A stretch of 64,000 nucleotides of DNA. Origin: Histidinibacterium lentulum (GTDB lineage Bacteria; Pseudomonadota; Alphaproteobacteria; Rhodobacterales; Rhodobacteraceae). Positions within the stretch are counted from its first letter, which is position 1, and every line of letters begins with the position of its first letter. The position numbers and the translations under genes were made by a program. Below are positions 43,129 through 50,697 of the stretch, one piece after another. Location: NCBI RefSeq assembly GCF_003789055.1, contig NZ_ML119091.1, positions 1-64,000 on the forward strand. Reading direction: 5' to 3'. The notes below the pieces were generated by a model that had not been told where the DNA came from, did no database searches, and saw nothing but the letters and a program-made list of their open reading frames with translations.

Positions 43129-44160
43129 ATGTCCATCACGAAGACCGGACTGATGGCCGCGGCACTGGTCGCGGTGGCGGGGCCCGCGCTGCCCCAGGAC
43201 ATGACGACGCTCAGGGTCCTGACGCCGGTGCCGCGCACCGCGTCCTGGTATCCGGTGCTCGTCGGCGAGGCGCTGGGCTATTTCGCCGATGCGGGCATCA
43301 CCCTGGAGCTGGTGCCCGGAGGCGACCTGCCCGCGACCTCCTTCATCGAGAACGGCACCGTCGACATCGCCAGCATCGACGCGCCGCAGGTGGTCCAGGC
43401 GCAGGCGCGGGGGCTCGACATAGACGTCGTCTACGAGGTGATGCACGGCGCCGTCGAGGGCATCTTCGTCAACGAGGACAGCGCGGCGCAGAGCGTGGCG
43501 GACCTTTCCGGGACCTCCATCGGGATCGTCGGCGAAAGTGACCGCGCGCTGCTGCTGACCGCGCTCGACATCGGCGGCGTCGCGGCGGACGAGGTGCAGA
43601 TCGTGGTGCTCGGCGAGAGCGCGCCACTCCTGTCGAACTCGCTCGCCGGCGGGCAGGTCTCCGCCATCGTCGGGGGCCCGTCGGACCTCGTGTCGCTCAG
43701 GTCGCAGGGGCTGTCGATCCGCAACATCCTGCCCGAGGAGATCGGCGATCTTCCGGCCAACTCCTACGTCATGCGCACGGACCGGATCGAGGAGATGCGG
43801 CCGCTGCTGGAGGCGTTCTTCGAGGCCTGGGCCAAGAGCGTCTATGCGGGCGAGGCCGATCCGGAGATCGTGCAGGCGATCGCGGCGCAGGCCGTGCCGG
43901 AGGACTGGGTCAATCCGGAGCTGGGCCAGCTTCTGCTCGACCTCGGCCTGTCGCTGCACCGGCCAGACAACGGCATCTACGGCGAGCTGCGCTCGGACAT
44001 CTGGACGAACCTTCAGGAGGACCTGATGGCCGCGGGGGAGACCGACCGGATGTTCGACAACGCCGAGTTCCTGAACGACGCGTTCATCGAGGCGGCCAAC
44101 GGGTTCGACCCGGCCGAGGTGGAGGCCGATCTGGAAGCCTGGGCCGCGGAAAACATGTAG
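43129..44160 (+). CDS. ABC-type substrate-binding protein, NMT1/THI5/SsuA-like
   Basis: 343 residues with a signal peptide (GLMAAALVAVAGPALPQ). Family 9-type periplasmic protein (PVLVGEALGYFADAGITLELVPGGDLPATSFIENGTVDIASID), which in other systems binds sulfonates, nitrate, thiamine precursors or aromatics. No permease or ATPase gene is adjacent, so it must use partners elsewhere or act as a sensor. The ribosome site GGGAGG is 8 bases before the ATG. Lies in the MarR/Rid locus. Confidence 0.88.
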   Translation: MSITKTGLMAAALVAVAGPALPQDMTTLRVLTPVPRTASWYPVLVGEALGYFADAGITLELVPGGDLPATSFIENGTVDIASIDAPQVVQAQARGLDIDVVYEVMHGAVEGIFVNEDSAAQSVADLSGTSIGIVGESDRALLLTALDIGGVAADEVQIVVLGESAPLLSNSLAGGQVSAIVGGPSDLVSLRSQGLSIRNILPEEIGDLPANSYVMRTDRIEEMRPLLEAFFEAWAKSVYAGEADPEIVQAIAAQAVPEDWVNPELGQLLLDLGLSLHRPDNGIYGELRSDIWTNLQEDLMAAGETDRMFDNAEFLNDAFIEAANGFDPAEVEADLEAWAAENM

Positions 44161-44190
44161 CGGTGCGCCGGGCGGCGGCGCCTGTCGTGC

Positions 44191-45207
44191 TCAGGCCGCC
44201 CGGTACATGCCCTCGTAGATCGGCACCAGCGTCTCGTGGTCGAACAGCGACGAGACGGAGGTGCCGTTCCAGATGTTCAGGATCGCCTGGGCGAACATCG
44301 GCGCGGTGGGGACGATGCGGATCTGCGGGCAGGCCACGACCGCCGCGGAGGGTTCGATCGAATCGGTGATGACGAGGCTCTTCATGACCGATTTCGAGAT
44401 CCGGTCCACCGCGGGGCCGGAGAGCACGCCGTGGGAAATGTAGGAATGCACCTCGGTCGCGCCCTCGGCCATGAGCACCTCGGCGGCCTTGCAGAGCGTT
44501 CCGGCGGTGTCGCAGATGTCGTCGACGATGATGCAGCGCTTGCCGGCGACCTCTCCGATCACGGTCATCTCGGCCACCTCGCCCGGCTTCTCGCGGCGCT
44601 TGTCGACGATGGAGAGGGGGGCGTGGATGCGGGTGGCCAGTTCCCGCGCGCGGGCGACGCCGCCCACGTCGGGGCTGACGATCATCAGGTCGGAGAGGTC
44701 CCCGAAGTGGTGGCGGATGTCGAGGGCGAAGATCGGCGAGGCGTAGAGGTTGTCCACGGGGATGTCGAAGAAGCCCTGGATCTGCGCGGCGTGGAGATCC
44801 ATGGTCAGGACCCGCTCGATCCCGGCCTCGGCGATCAGGTTGGCCACGAGTTTCGCGGAGATCGGCGTGCGGGCCTTGGTGCGGCGGTCCTGGCGGGCAT
44901 AGCCGAAATAGGGAATCACCGCAGTGATGCGCGCCGCCGAGGAGCGGCGCAGCGCGTCGGCGATGATCAGGAGCTCCATCAGGTTGTCGTTGGCGGGCCG
45001 GGACGTGGGCTGGACGATGAACATGTCCTCGCCGCGCACGTTCTCGAAGACCTCGACGAAGATCTCGCCGTCGTTGAAGCGTTCGACGCGGGCGTCCACC
45101 AGCCCCACGGACATGCCGCGGTGCATCGACATGCGCCGGGCGACGGCGCGTGCCAGCGGCAGGTTGGCATTGCCGGAGATGAGCTTCGGTTCGATGATGC
45201 TGGGCAT
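44191..45207 (-). CDS. prs: Ribose-phosphate pyrophosphokinase
   Basis: Makes PRPP from ribose-5-phosphate and ATP for nucleotide, histidine and tryptophan synthesis. 338 residues, near the usual length. Motifs: [17 protein letters not shown] (flexible region), [25 protein letters not shown] (ATP site), [11 protein letters not shown], and the PRPP loop [10 protein letters not shown]. The start ATG 45207 has GGGAG upstream; the frame is open for 19 more codons. Monocistronic. Confidence 0.95.
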   Translation of the reverse strand: MPSIIEPKLISGNANLPLARAVARRMSMHRGMSVGLVDARVERFNDGEIFVEVFENVRGEDMFIVQPTSRPANDNLMELLIIADALRRSSAARITAVIPYFGYARQDRRTKARTPISAKLVANLIAEAGIERVLTMDLHAAQIQGFFDIPVDNLYASPIFALDIRHHFGDLSDLMIVSPDVGGVARARELATRIHAPLSIVDKRREKPGEVAEMTVIGEVAGKRCIIVDDICDTAGTLCKAAEVLMAEGATEVHSYISHGVLSGPAVDRISKSVMKSLVITDSIEPSAAVVACPQIRIVPTAPMFAQAILNIWNGTSVSSLFDHETLVPIYEGMYRAA

Positions 45208-45330
45208 GGGCGTCTCCCGGGGCGGCAGCGGAGATGTGTGACGGCGGGGTGACGCCGTTGACACCGCCTAGCACGACCGTAGGTTCGCGCAAGCCGCGGC
45301 GCACCGGATGCGACGCCGAGGGGGGTTCTG

Positions 45331-45933
45331 ATGCCGCAGATCGACTATTTCTTTTCCACCTTCTCGCCCTTCACCTATCTCGCCGGCGACGAGCTGGAGC
45401 GGATCGCGGAGCGGCACGGGGCGGAGGTCACCTATCGGCCGCTCGACATCGTGGCGCTGTTCGCGCGCACCGGGGGAACCACGCCGGCCGAGCGGCATCC
45501 GAACCGGCAGGCCTACCGGATGCAGGAGCTGGAACGCGGCGCGAAGAAGCGCGGCGTGCCGATGAAGCTCCGGCCCGCATACTTTCCGACGAACCCGGCG
45601 CCGTCGTCCTATGCCGTGATCGCGGCGCAGGCGGCGGGGGGCGGCGACGTTGGCGCACTGGTCCGGGGCTTTCTGCGGGCGGTCTGGGAGGAGGACCGGG
45701 ACATCGCGGACGACGCGGTGGTGCGGGAAGTGCTCGGGGCGGCGGGGTTCGATCCGGGACTCGCGGACCGGGGGCTGCTGGCGGGGGCGGAGGCCTACGG
45801 GCGCAATCTGGAGGAGGCGGTGGAGCGGGGAGTCTTCGGCGCGCCCTTCTACATCGTGGCCGAGACGGATCAGCGGTTCTGGGGGCACGACCGGCTGGAC
45901 GATCTGGACCGGCATCTGGCCGGTAAGCTCTGA
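45331..45933 (+). CDS. 2-hydroxychromene-2-carboxylate isomerase-like DsbA-fold protein
   Basis: 200 residues of the thioredoxin-like HCCA isomerase/kappa-GST family. The nucleophile position is Ser12 in STFSPFTYLAG; a NPAPSSYAVIAAQ helix and VFGAPFYIV (cis-Pro loop) close the active site. Likely uses glutathione to isomerise an aromatic-derived acid, but no naphthalene-type genes are nearby, so the substrate is unknown. Followed by the LysM gene after 52 bases. Confidence 0.88.
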   Translation: MPQIDYFFSTFSPFTYLAGDELERIAERHGAEVTYRPLDIVALFARTGGTTPAERHPNRQAYRMQELERGAKKRGVPMKLRPAYFPTNPAPSSYAVIAAQAAGGGDVGALVRGFLRAVWEEDRDIADDAVVREVLGAAGFDPGLADRGLLAGAEAYGRNLEEAVERGVFGAPFYIVAETDQRFWGHDRLDDLDRHLAGKL

Positions 45934-45985
45934 GGCGGCGGAACGCGGGCGCGCCGGGGCCGTTCGACCGGAAAGGAGATCCGCC

Positions 45986-46603
45986 ATGAGACGTGCGACC
46001 CCCCTTCTCGGCCTGTGCCTCGTCATCGGGACCGGTCCCGCCGGCGCCGAGGGCGTCTGCGGGGACACCTACCGGGTGAAGCCCGGGGACCGGCTCGCGG
46101 ATATCGCCGACACCTGCGGCGTACCGCTCGCGCAGCTCTACGAGCTGAACGTGATCGCCAGCCCCTCGGGCCTGTCGCCGGGCGCGGTGCTGCGCTTGCG
46201 GCCCGGCGAACCGGCGACGAACGGCCATGAGGTGAGGCCGGGCGACACGGTGCGGTCGGTCGCGGAGCTGCATGACGTGTCGGTTCCGGCGCTGCTCGCC
46301 GAGAACGGCCTCGATCCGACGCCGGAGCTCGTGCCGGGCATGGAGCTGATCATTCCGGGCGACGACGGGGCCCCGCCGGAGGAGGATGGCGGGCGGGTGC
46401 TGACCGGGACGATCTCGCGGGGCGTCGAATGCCCGATCCTGACCACCGCCGAGGGCACGGTCTGGTCGCTCGCCGGCGAGATCCCGCAGGAGGCCATGGG
46501 ACGCGAGGCCCGGGTGACCGGGACATTGGCCGAGATGTCCTTCTGCATGCAGGGCGACGGCACGCTGAACGTGGAACAGGTGGAGCTTCCGGAGGCGGAG
46601 TGA
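45986..46603 (+). CDS. LysM-domain envelope protein
   Basis: 205 residues with a short signal peptide (LLGLCLVIGTGPAGA) and two LysM motifs (TYRVKPGDRLADIADTCGV... at about 28-72 and HEVRPGDTVRSVAELHDV... at about 81-125). LysM binds peptidoglycan, so it should sit in the periplasm or on the wall. The C-terminal 75 residues form an OB-like domain (LTGTISRGVECPILTTAEG), with no hydrolase motif. The start has an excellent ribosome site (AAGGAG, 6 bases). Confidence 0.88.
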   Translation: MRRATPLLGLCLVIGTGPAGAEGVCGDTYRVKPGDRLADIADTCGVPLAQLYELNVIASPSGLSPGAVLRLRPGEPATNGHEVRPGDTVRSVAELHDVSVPALLAENGLDPTPELVPGMELIIPGDDGAPPEEDGGRVLTGTISRGVECPILTTAEGTVWSLAGEIPQEAMGREARVTGTLAEMSFCMQGDGTLNVEQVELPEAE

Positions 46604-46808
46604 GCGCCCGTGCCGGCCTGGCGCCGGGGGGCATCAGCCCCTCACTTCCTGTGGGGAGACGCTTGCGGCCGGCGCGCGTCGCGTGAGATGCACCCGGGGC
46701 ATCCGGTCCGGCGACGGGATGACGCGGGCCATGCCCTCGGGGACAAGCCCCTGTCTTCTTCGTCGCCGCAGCATCCAGCGCCGGAAACCGACCCAGAGGT
46801 GAACCGAC

Positions 46809-47432
46809 ATGACGACCCTGTGCTACGCCAAGAAGACCTGTGCCATCGGCATTCATGTGCTGATGGAGGAGATCGGCGCGCCGTACGATCTGCGGATCGT
46901 GGATTTCTCGAAGAAGGAGCAGAAGTCGCCGGACTACCTGGCACTCAACCCGAAGGGCAAGGTGGCGGCGCTGGTGCGCGACGACGGCAGCGTGGTGACG
47001 GAGTTCGCGGCCATCGCCATGTGGCTGGCGCTGCAGCATCCCGAGAAGAACCTGATGCCCACCGATCCCGAGGGGATGATCCGGACGATCGAGGCGCTCG
47101 ATTACGTCGTGGGGACGGTGCACATGCTGTCCTGGCGCATGTACCGCCGCCCGGATGCCTATTCCGACATTCCCGAGGCGATGGAGCAGTTGAAGCAGCG
47201 CGGCAGGGACGCGATGATGGCGGCGTTCGAGGTGGTGGACGCGCAGCTCGCGGGCAGGGAATGGATGGTGGGCGAGCGGCTGACCCTCGCCGACGCCGCG
47301 CTCTACTACAACGAGTACTGGGCCGTGGATGTGGCGGGCTGGGAGCTGCCGCCCAACGTGGCCGCGCATTTCGAGCGCATGAAGGAGCGGCCCTCGGTGC
47401 AGGCGAACCGGGTTCTCGAAGGGGTGGCCTGA
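46809..47432 (+). CDS. Glutathione S-transferase family protein
   Basis: 207 residues: an N-terminal thioredoxin-like domain (LCYAKKTCAIGIHVLMEEIGAPYDL, NPKGKVAALV cis-Pro, and SVVTEFAAIAMWL) and an all-helical C-terminal domain with LTLADAALYYNEYW. The catalytic residue is uncertain (C5/Y6 region). Preceded by 205 bases without a gene. The ribosome site is GAGGTG before ATG 46809. Substrate unknown. Confidence 0.88.
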   Translation: MTTLCYAKKTCAIGIHVLMEEIGAPYDLRIVDFSKKEQKSPDYLALNPKGKVAALVRDDGSVVTEFAAIAMWLALQHPEKNLMPTDPEGMIRTIEALDYVVGTVHMLSWRMYRRPDAYSDIPEAMEQLKQRGRDAMMAAFEVVDAQLAGREWMVGERLTLADAALYYNEYWAVDVAGWELPPNVAAHFERMKERPSVQANRVLEGVA

Positions 47433-47444
47433 GGACGGCGGAGA

Positions 47445-47464
47445 GGCCGGGCGCGCGCCCGGCC
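47445..47464. terminator. Perfect 20-nt palindrome between convergent genes
   Basis: GGCCGGGCGCGCGCCCGGCC, followed by TACCGG, lies 12 bases after the GST stop and 22 bases after the aldolase stop. A bidirectional terminator is likely. The CCCGGCCTACCGG end matches the element at 4634-4646. Confidence 0.6.
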
Positions 47465-47486
47465 TACCGGGCCCGGGCGCGGATCG

Positions 47487-48551
47487 TCAGGCGGCTTTCG
47501 TCTCGAGCGCCGTGCGGAGGTGCCCGAGGAACGTGTCGACGGCCTCCTCGGAGGTGGCCCAGTCGCAGACGAAGCGGCCGATGACGGGCGCCTCGGGATC
47601 GTCGCTGTGGCCCATGACGTAATAGACGGCGCCGGCGGCGGTGAGCCTGTCATGGAGCCGCATGGGCCAGGAGACGAAGATCATGTTGGCCTCGGGTTCT
47701 GCGAGGACGGTGTCGCCGAGGCCGAGGGCGCGCAGGCCCGCGGCGAGGCGGGCGGCGGCGGCGTTGGCGCGGGCGGCGAGGTCGAGCCAGAGATCGCCTG
47801 CCAGATAGCCCTGCATCTGACCCGAAAGGGTGCGGTGGCGGGAAAGGAGATGCCCGCCGCGCTTGCGCCGGAGCTGCATTTCCCAATCGGGATCGGGGTC
47901 GAAGAGGATGCAGGCCTCGACCGCCGGGCAGCCGTTCTTGGTGCCGCCGAAGCTGACGGCGTCGACGCCGGCCTTCCAGGTCATCTCTGCCGGCGTGCAG
48001 CCCAGGGCCACCAGCGCGTTGGCGAAGCGGGCGCCGTCGAGATGGACCTTCATGCCGCGGGTGGCGGCGACATCCGAGAGCGCTGCGATCTCGTCCGGCG
48101 TGTAGAGCGTGCCGCGTTCGGTGACGGAGGTGATCGTGACCGGGCCGGGCTGGGCGCGGTGGACGGCGCCGCCGCGGCCCGCGATGGCGTCGAGGAGCGT
48201 GTCGGGGGTCATCCTGGCGTCGGGCCCGGCCGCGACATGGGCCATGGAGGCGCCACCGGTCATCGCCTCGACGGCGTTGCACTCGTCCTCCCAGACATGG
48301 GCCTGGGGGGTGCAGAAGATCGACTCCCATGGGTTCGCCAGCGTGGCGAGGAGGAGCGCATTGGCCGCGGTGCCGGTGGAGACGAGGCGCACGGCGGCGC
48401 GGGGGGCCTCGAAGATCTCGCGGATGCGGGCCTCGACGGCGGCGGTCGTGTCGTCGGCGCCATACCCCAGGGCATAGCCGCCGAGGGCGTCGGTCATGGC
48501 CGAGAGGATCGCGGGATGGGCGGGGCCGGCATTGTCGGAGGCGAAAAACAC
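47487..48551 (-). CDS. Low-specificity threonine aldolase-like enzyme
   Basis: 354 residues of the fold-type I PLP beta-eliminating lyase family. VSTGTAANALLLATLANPWESI, HLDGARFANALVALG and the PLP lysine in SFGGTKNG are all present. It cleaves threonine or allo-threonine to glycine and acetaldehyde, or related beta-hydroxy amino acids. The start is GTG 48551, sharing one base with the stop of the YcgN-like gene (TAGTG), with GAGG 7-8 bases upstream; the frame extends upstream but overlaps that gene. Coupled operon with ycgN-like and ribF. Confidence 0.9.
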   Translation of the reverse strand: MFFASDNAGPAHPAILSAMTDALGGYALGYGADDTTAAVEARIREIFEAPRAAVRLVSTGTAANALLLATLANPWESIFCTPQAHVWEDECNAVEAMTGGASMAHVAAGPDARMTPDTLLDAIAGRGGAVHRAQPGPVTITSVTERGTLYTPDEIAALSDVAATRGMKVHLDGARFANALVALGCTPAEMTWKAGVDAVSFGGTKNGCPAVEACILFDPDPDWEMQLRRKRGGHLLSRHRTLSGQMQGYLAGDLWLDLAARANAAAARLAAGLRALGLGDTVLAEPEANMIFVSWPMRLHDRLTAAGAVYYVMGHSDDPEAPVIGRFVCDWATSEEAVDTFLGHLRTALETKAA

Positions 48552-49048
48552 TAGAGGTCCTCTATGATGTGGTCTTCCCAGTCCTCTTCGGGGACCAGGG
48601 CTTCGGAGAGGGTGAGGCCGCGGACGGAGGTGCCCGAGCTGTGCACGGTCTCGGGATCGCCCGATACCAGCGGATGCCACCAGGCGAGGTCGCGGCCCTC
48701 GTGGACGAGGCGGTAGGCGCAGGTCGCGGGAAGCCAGTAGAGGTGATCGGGCAGGGTGGAGGGCGTCAGGCGGATGCATTCCGGCACGAAGCTGTGGCGG
48801 GTGCCGTAGGAGCCGCAGAGGCAGGACGTGTCGTCGAGGAGCTTGCAGGCGATCCGGGTCAGCGCCACCTCGCCGGTGGTGTCGTCCTCGAGCTTGTTGA
48901 GGCAGCATTTGCCGCAACCGTCGCAGAGCGCCTCCCATTCCTTGCCGGACATGCGCGAGAGCGGCGTGTCGCGCCAGTAGCGGTCGCGCAGGCCGGTACG
49001 GTCGATCGGGTCGAAGGCGGGCGCGGGCCGGGGGCGGGACCTAGGCAT
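48551..49048 (-). CDS. YcgN-family cysteine-cluster protein
   Basis: 165 residues. The Cys cluster CDGCGKCC is followed by ACKLLDDTSCLCGSYGTR and PECIRLTP, the UPF0153/YkgJ-type zinc- or iron-binding pattern. No signal peptide. Function of the family unknown. The start ATG 49048 overlaps the last 8 bases of ribF; a TTG at 49054 is possible. Placed between ribF and the aldolase in one leftward operon. Confidence 0.88.
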   Translation of the reverse strand: MPRSRPRPAPAFDPIDRTGLRDRYWRDTPLSRMSGKEWEALCDGCGKCCLNKLEDDTTGEVALTRIACKLLDDTSCLCGSYGTRHSFVPECIRLTPSTLPDHLYWLPATCAYRLVHEGRDLAWWHPLVSGDPETVHSSGTSVRGLTLSEALVPEEDWEDHIIEDL

Positions 49049-49979
49049 GGGCAAGGATGTCCCGGGCGCGCAGGCAGTCGGCGTCCATCTGGGCGATGAG
49101 CGCCTCGACGCCGTCGAAGCGTTCCTCGGGGCGCAGGAACTCCACCAGCGCGACCGACAGGTGCGTGCCGTAGAGATCGCCCGCGAAGTCGAAGAGGAAG
49201 GTCTCGCAATTGGCGCTGTTGACGCCGAAGGTCGGGCGCACGCCGATGGAGGCGGCGCCGTCGTAGCTGCCCTTGTGGGGGCCGGAGAGCACGTCGGCCT
49301 TGACCGCGTAGACGCCGAATTTCGGCGGGTGCAGCCCCTCGATGGAGAGGTTCGCGGTGGGATAGCCGAGGAGGCGGCCGCGCTGGTCGCCCTGGATCAC
49401 CGGCCCGTCGATGCGGTGCCAGTGGCCGAGCATGGCGGCGGCGTCGCGGGGGCGGCCCTCGGACAGGGCCTCGCGGATCGCGGTGGAGGAGACGCGTCCC
49501 GGCCCCACCGACAGAAGCGGCGCCACGGTCACGCCGAAGCCCAGGGCGTCGCCGTGGCGGGTCAGGTCGGCGGCGGTGCCGGCGCGGGCCTTGCCGAAGC
49601 AGAAATCGGTGCCGACGACGACATGGGCGAGACCCAGCGCCTCGTGGAGGATGCGGCGGCTGAAGGCCTCGGGCTCGAGGTCCGACAGGGCGCGGGTGAA
49701 GGGGAGTTCGTAGAGCACCTCGACGCCGAGCTTCTCGAGCCGGTGGGCGCGGGCCTCGGCGTTCATCAGGCGGAAGGGGGTGCCGCCGGGGTTGAAGACC
49801 TCGCGGGGGTGGGGCTCGAAGGTCATGACGCCGAGGGGCGCGAAGGCCGCGCGGGCTGCGGCGCGGGCGGTGTCGATCACCGCCCGGTGGCCGAGGTGCA
49901 CGCCGTCGAAATTGCCGATGGCGGCCGAGGCCCCGCGCGCGGCGGGGTCCACATGGGCGATGTCGCGGACGATGCGCAT
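49041..49979 (-). CDS. ribF: Bifunctional riboflavin kinase/FAD synthetase
   Basis: 312 residues. The N-terminal FAD synthetase domain has IGNFDGVHLGHRAVI (nucleotidyltransferase HxGH) and SSTAIREALSEG; the C-terminal riboflavin kinase has GYPTANLSIEGLHPPKFGVYAV and ASIGVRPTFG. It converts riboflavin to FMN and FAD. The start ATG 49979 begins the family-like MRIVRDIAHVDP. Upstream by 97 bases is the MaoC gene on the same strand. Confidence 0.94.
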   Translation of the reverse strand: MRIVRDIAHVDPAARGASAAIGNFDGVHLGHRAVIDTARAAARAAFAPLGVMTFEPHPREVFNPGGTPFRLMNAEARAHRLEKLGVEVLYELPFTRALSDLEPEAFSRRILHEALGLAHVVVGTDFCFGKARAGTAADLTRHGDALGFGVTVAPLLSVGPGRVSSTAIREALSEGRPRDAAAMLGHWHRIDGPVIQGDQRGRLLGYPTANLSIEGLHPPKFGVYAVKADVLSGPHKGSYDGAASIGVRPTFGVNSANCETFLFDFAGDLYGTHLSVALVEFLRPEERFDGVEALIAQMDADCLRARDILAHA

Positions 49980-50076
49980 GGGCCGGGGGGTAGCGGGCGG
50001 CGCGGGGCAGCGCAAGCGGGGGCGCGCTCCTCCGCCCTTGCGGGCGGCGTCACGGCTTCGGGCGGCGTCGCGGGGG

Positions 50077-50520
50077 TCAGTCGAACTTGGCGGAGGGGGC
50101 GAGGACGAGGGCCTCGCCTTTGAGGACGGGCTTGCCGTCGACGAGGCACCGGGTGTCGAGCGTCACGCGCCTGCGGGAATGGTCGATGGCCACGACCTCC
50201 ACCTCGGCCGTCACCCGGTCGCCGGGGCGGACGGGGGCGAGGAATTTCAGGGACTGGCCGAGATAGACGGTGCCGTGGCCCGGAAGCTGCTCGCCGATCA
50301 CCGCCGACACGAGGCCCGCGGTGAGCATGCCATGGGCGATTCGGCCCTCGAAGATCGTGTCGCGGGCGTAGTCGTCGTCGAGATGGACCGGATTCCGGTC
50401 GGTGGAGACCTCGGCGAAGAGCTCGATGTCGCGGTCGGTGACCTCTTTCGAGAGCGAGCGGGTCATGCCGATCTCGAGATCCTCGATCACGATCGTGCCG
50501 CGGGGCTGGTTGTCGAGCAT
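50077..50520 (-). CDS. MaoC-family (R)-specific enoyl-CoA hydratase-like protein
   Basis: 147 residues of the hot-dog fold. The hydratase dyad is in STDRNPVHLDDDYA (D and H) and GRIAHGML. PhaJ-like proteins hydrate enoyl-CoA to (R)-3-hydroxyacyl-CoA for polyhydroxyalkanoate supply, a common role in this order. I chose ATG 50520 (GGAG 6 bases upstream) over ATG 50532. Confidence 0.88.
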   Translation of the reverse strand: MLDNQPRGTIVIEDLEIGMTRSLSKEVTDRDIELFAEVSTDRNPVHLDDDYARDTIFEGRIAHGMLTAGLVSAVIGEQLPGHGTVYLGQSLKFLAPVRPGDRVTAEVEVVAIDHSRRRVTLDTRCLVDGKPVLKGEALVLAPSAKFD

Positions 50521-50600
50521 GTCGCGCTCCATCGGGTAACATGGTTCCGCTTGGCGGGTATCTTGCGCAACTTAATTGCGTCGCGGGCGCGAGATGTCAA

Positions 50601-50673
50601 GGGCGGAGGGGCTCCGCCCCGTCCCGGCCCGTGGCCGGGACTCCCCGGGATACTTCCGGCCAGAAAAGCGGGG
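50601..50673 (+). repeat. Composite intergenic element, copy 3
   Basis: A hairpin GGGCGGAGGGGCTCCGCCC (50601-50619) is followed by a GGCC...GGCC stem and the core CCCCGGGATACTTCCGGCC plus AGAAAAGCGGGG (50643-50673). It lies between polA and the MaoC gene, both leftward, so the element is inverted relative to transcription here. Confidence 0.65.
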
Positions 50674-50697
50674 CACGAGGCGCCCCCGGGGCAGGGG

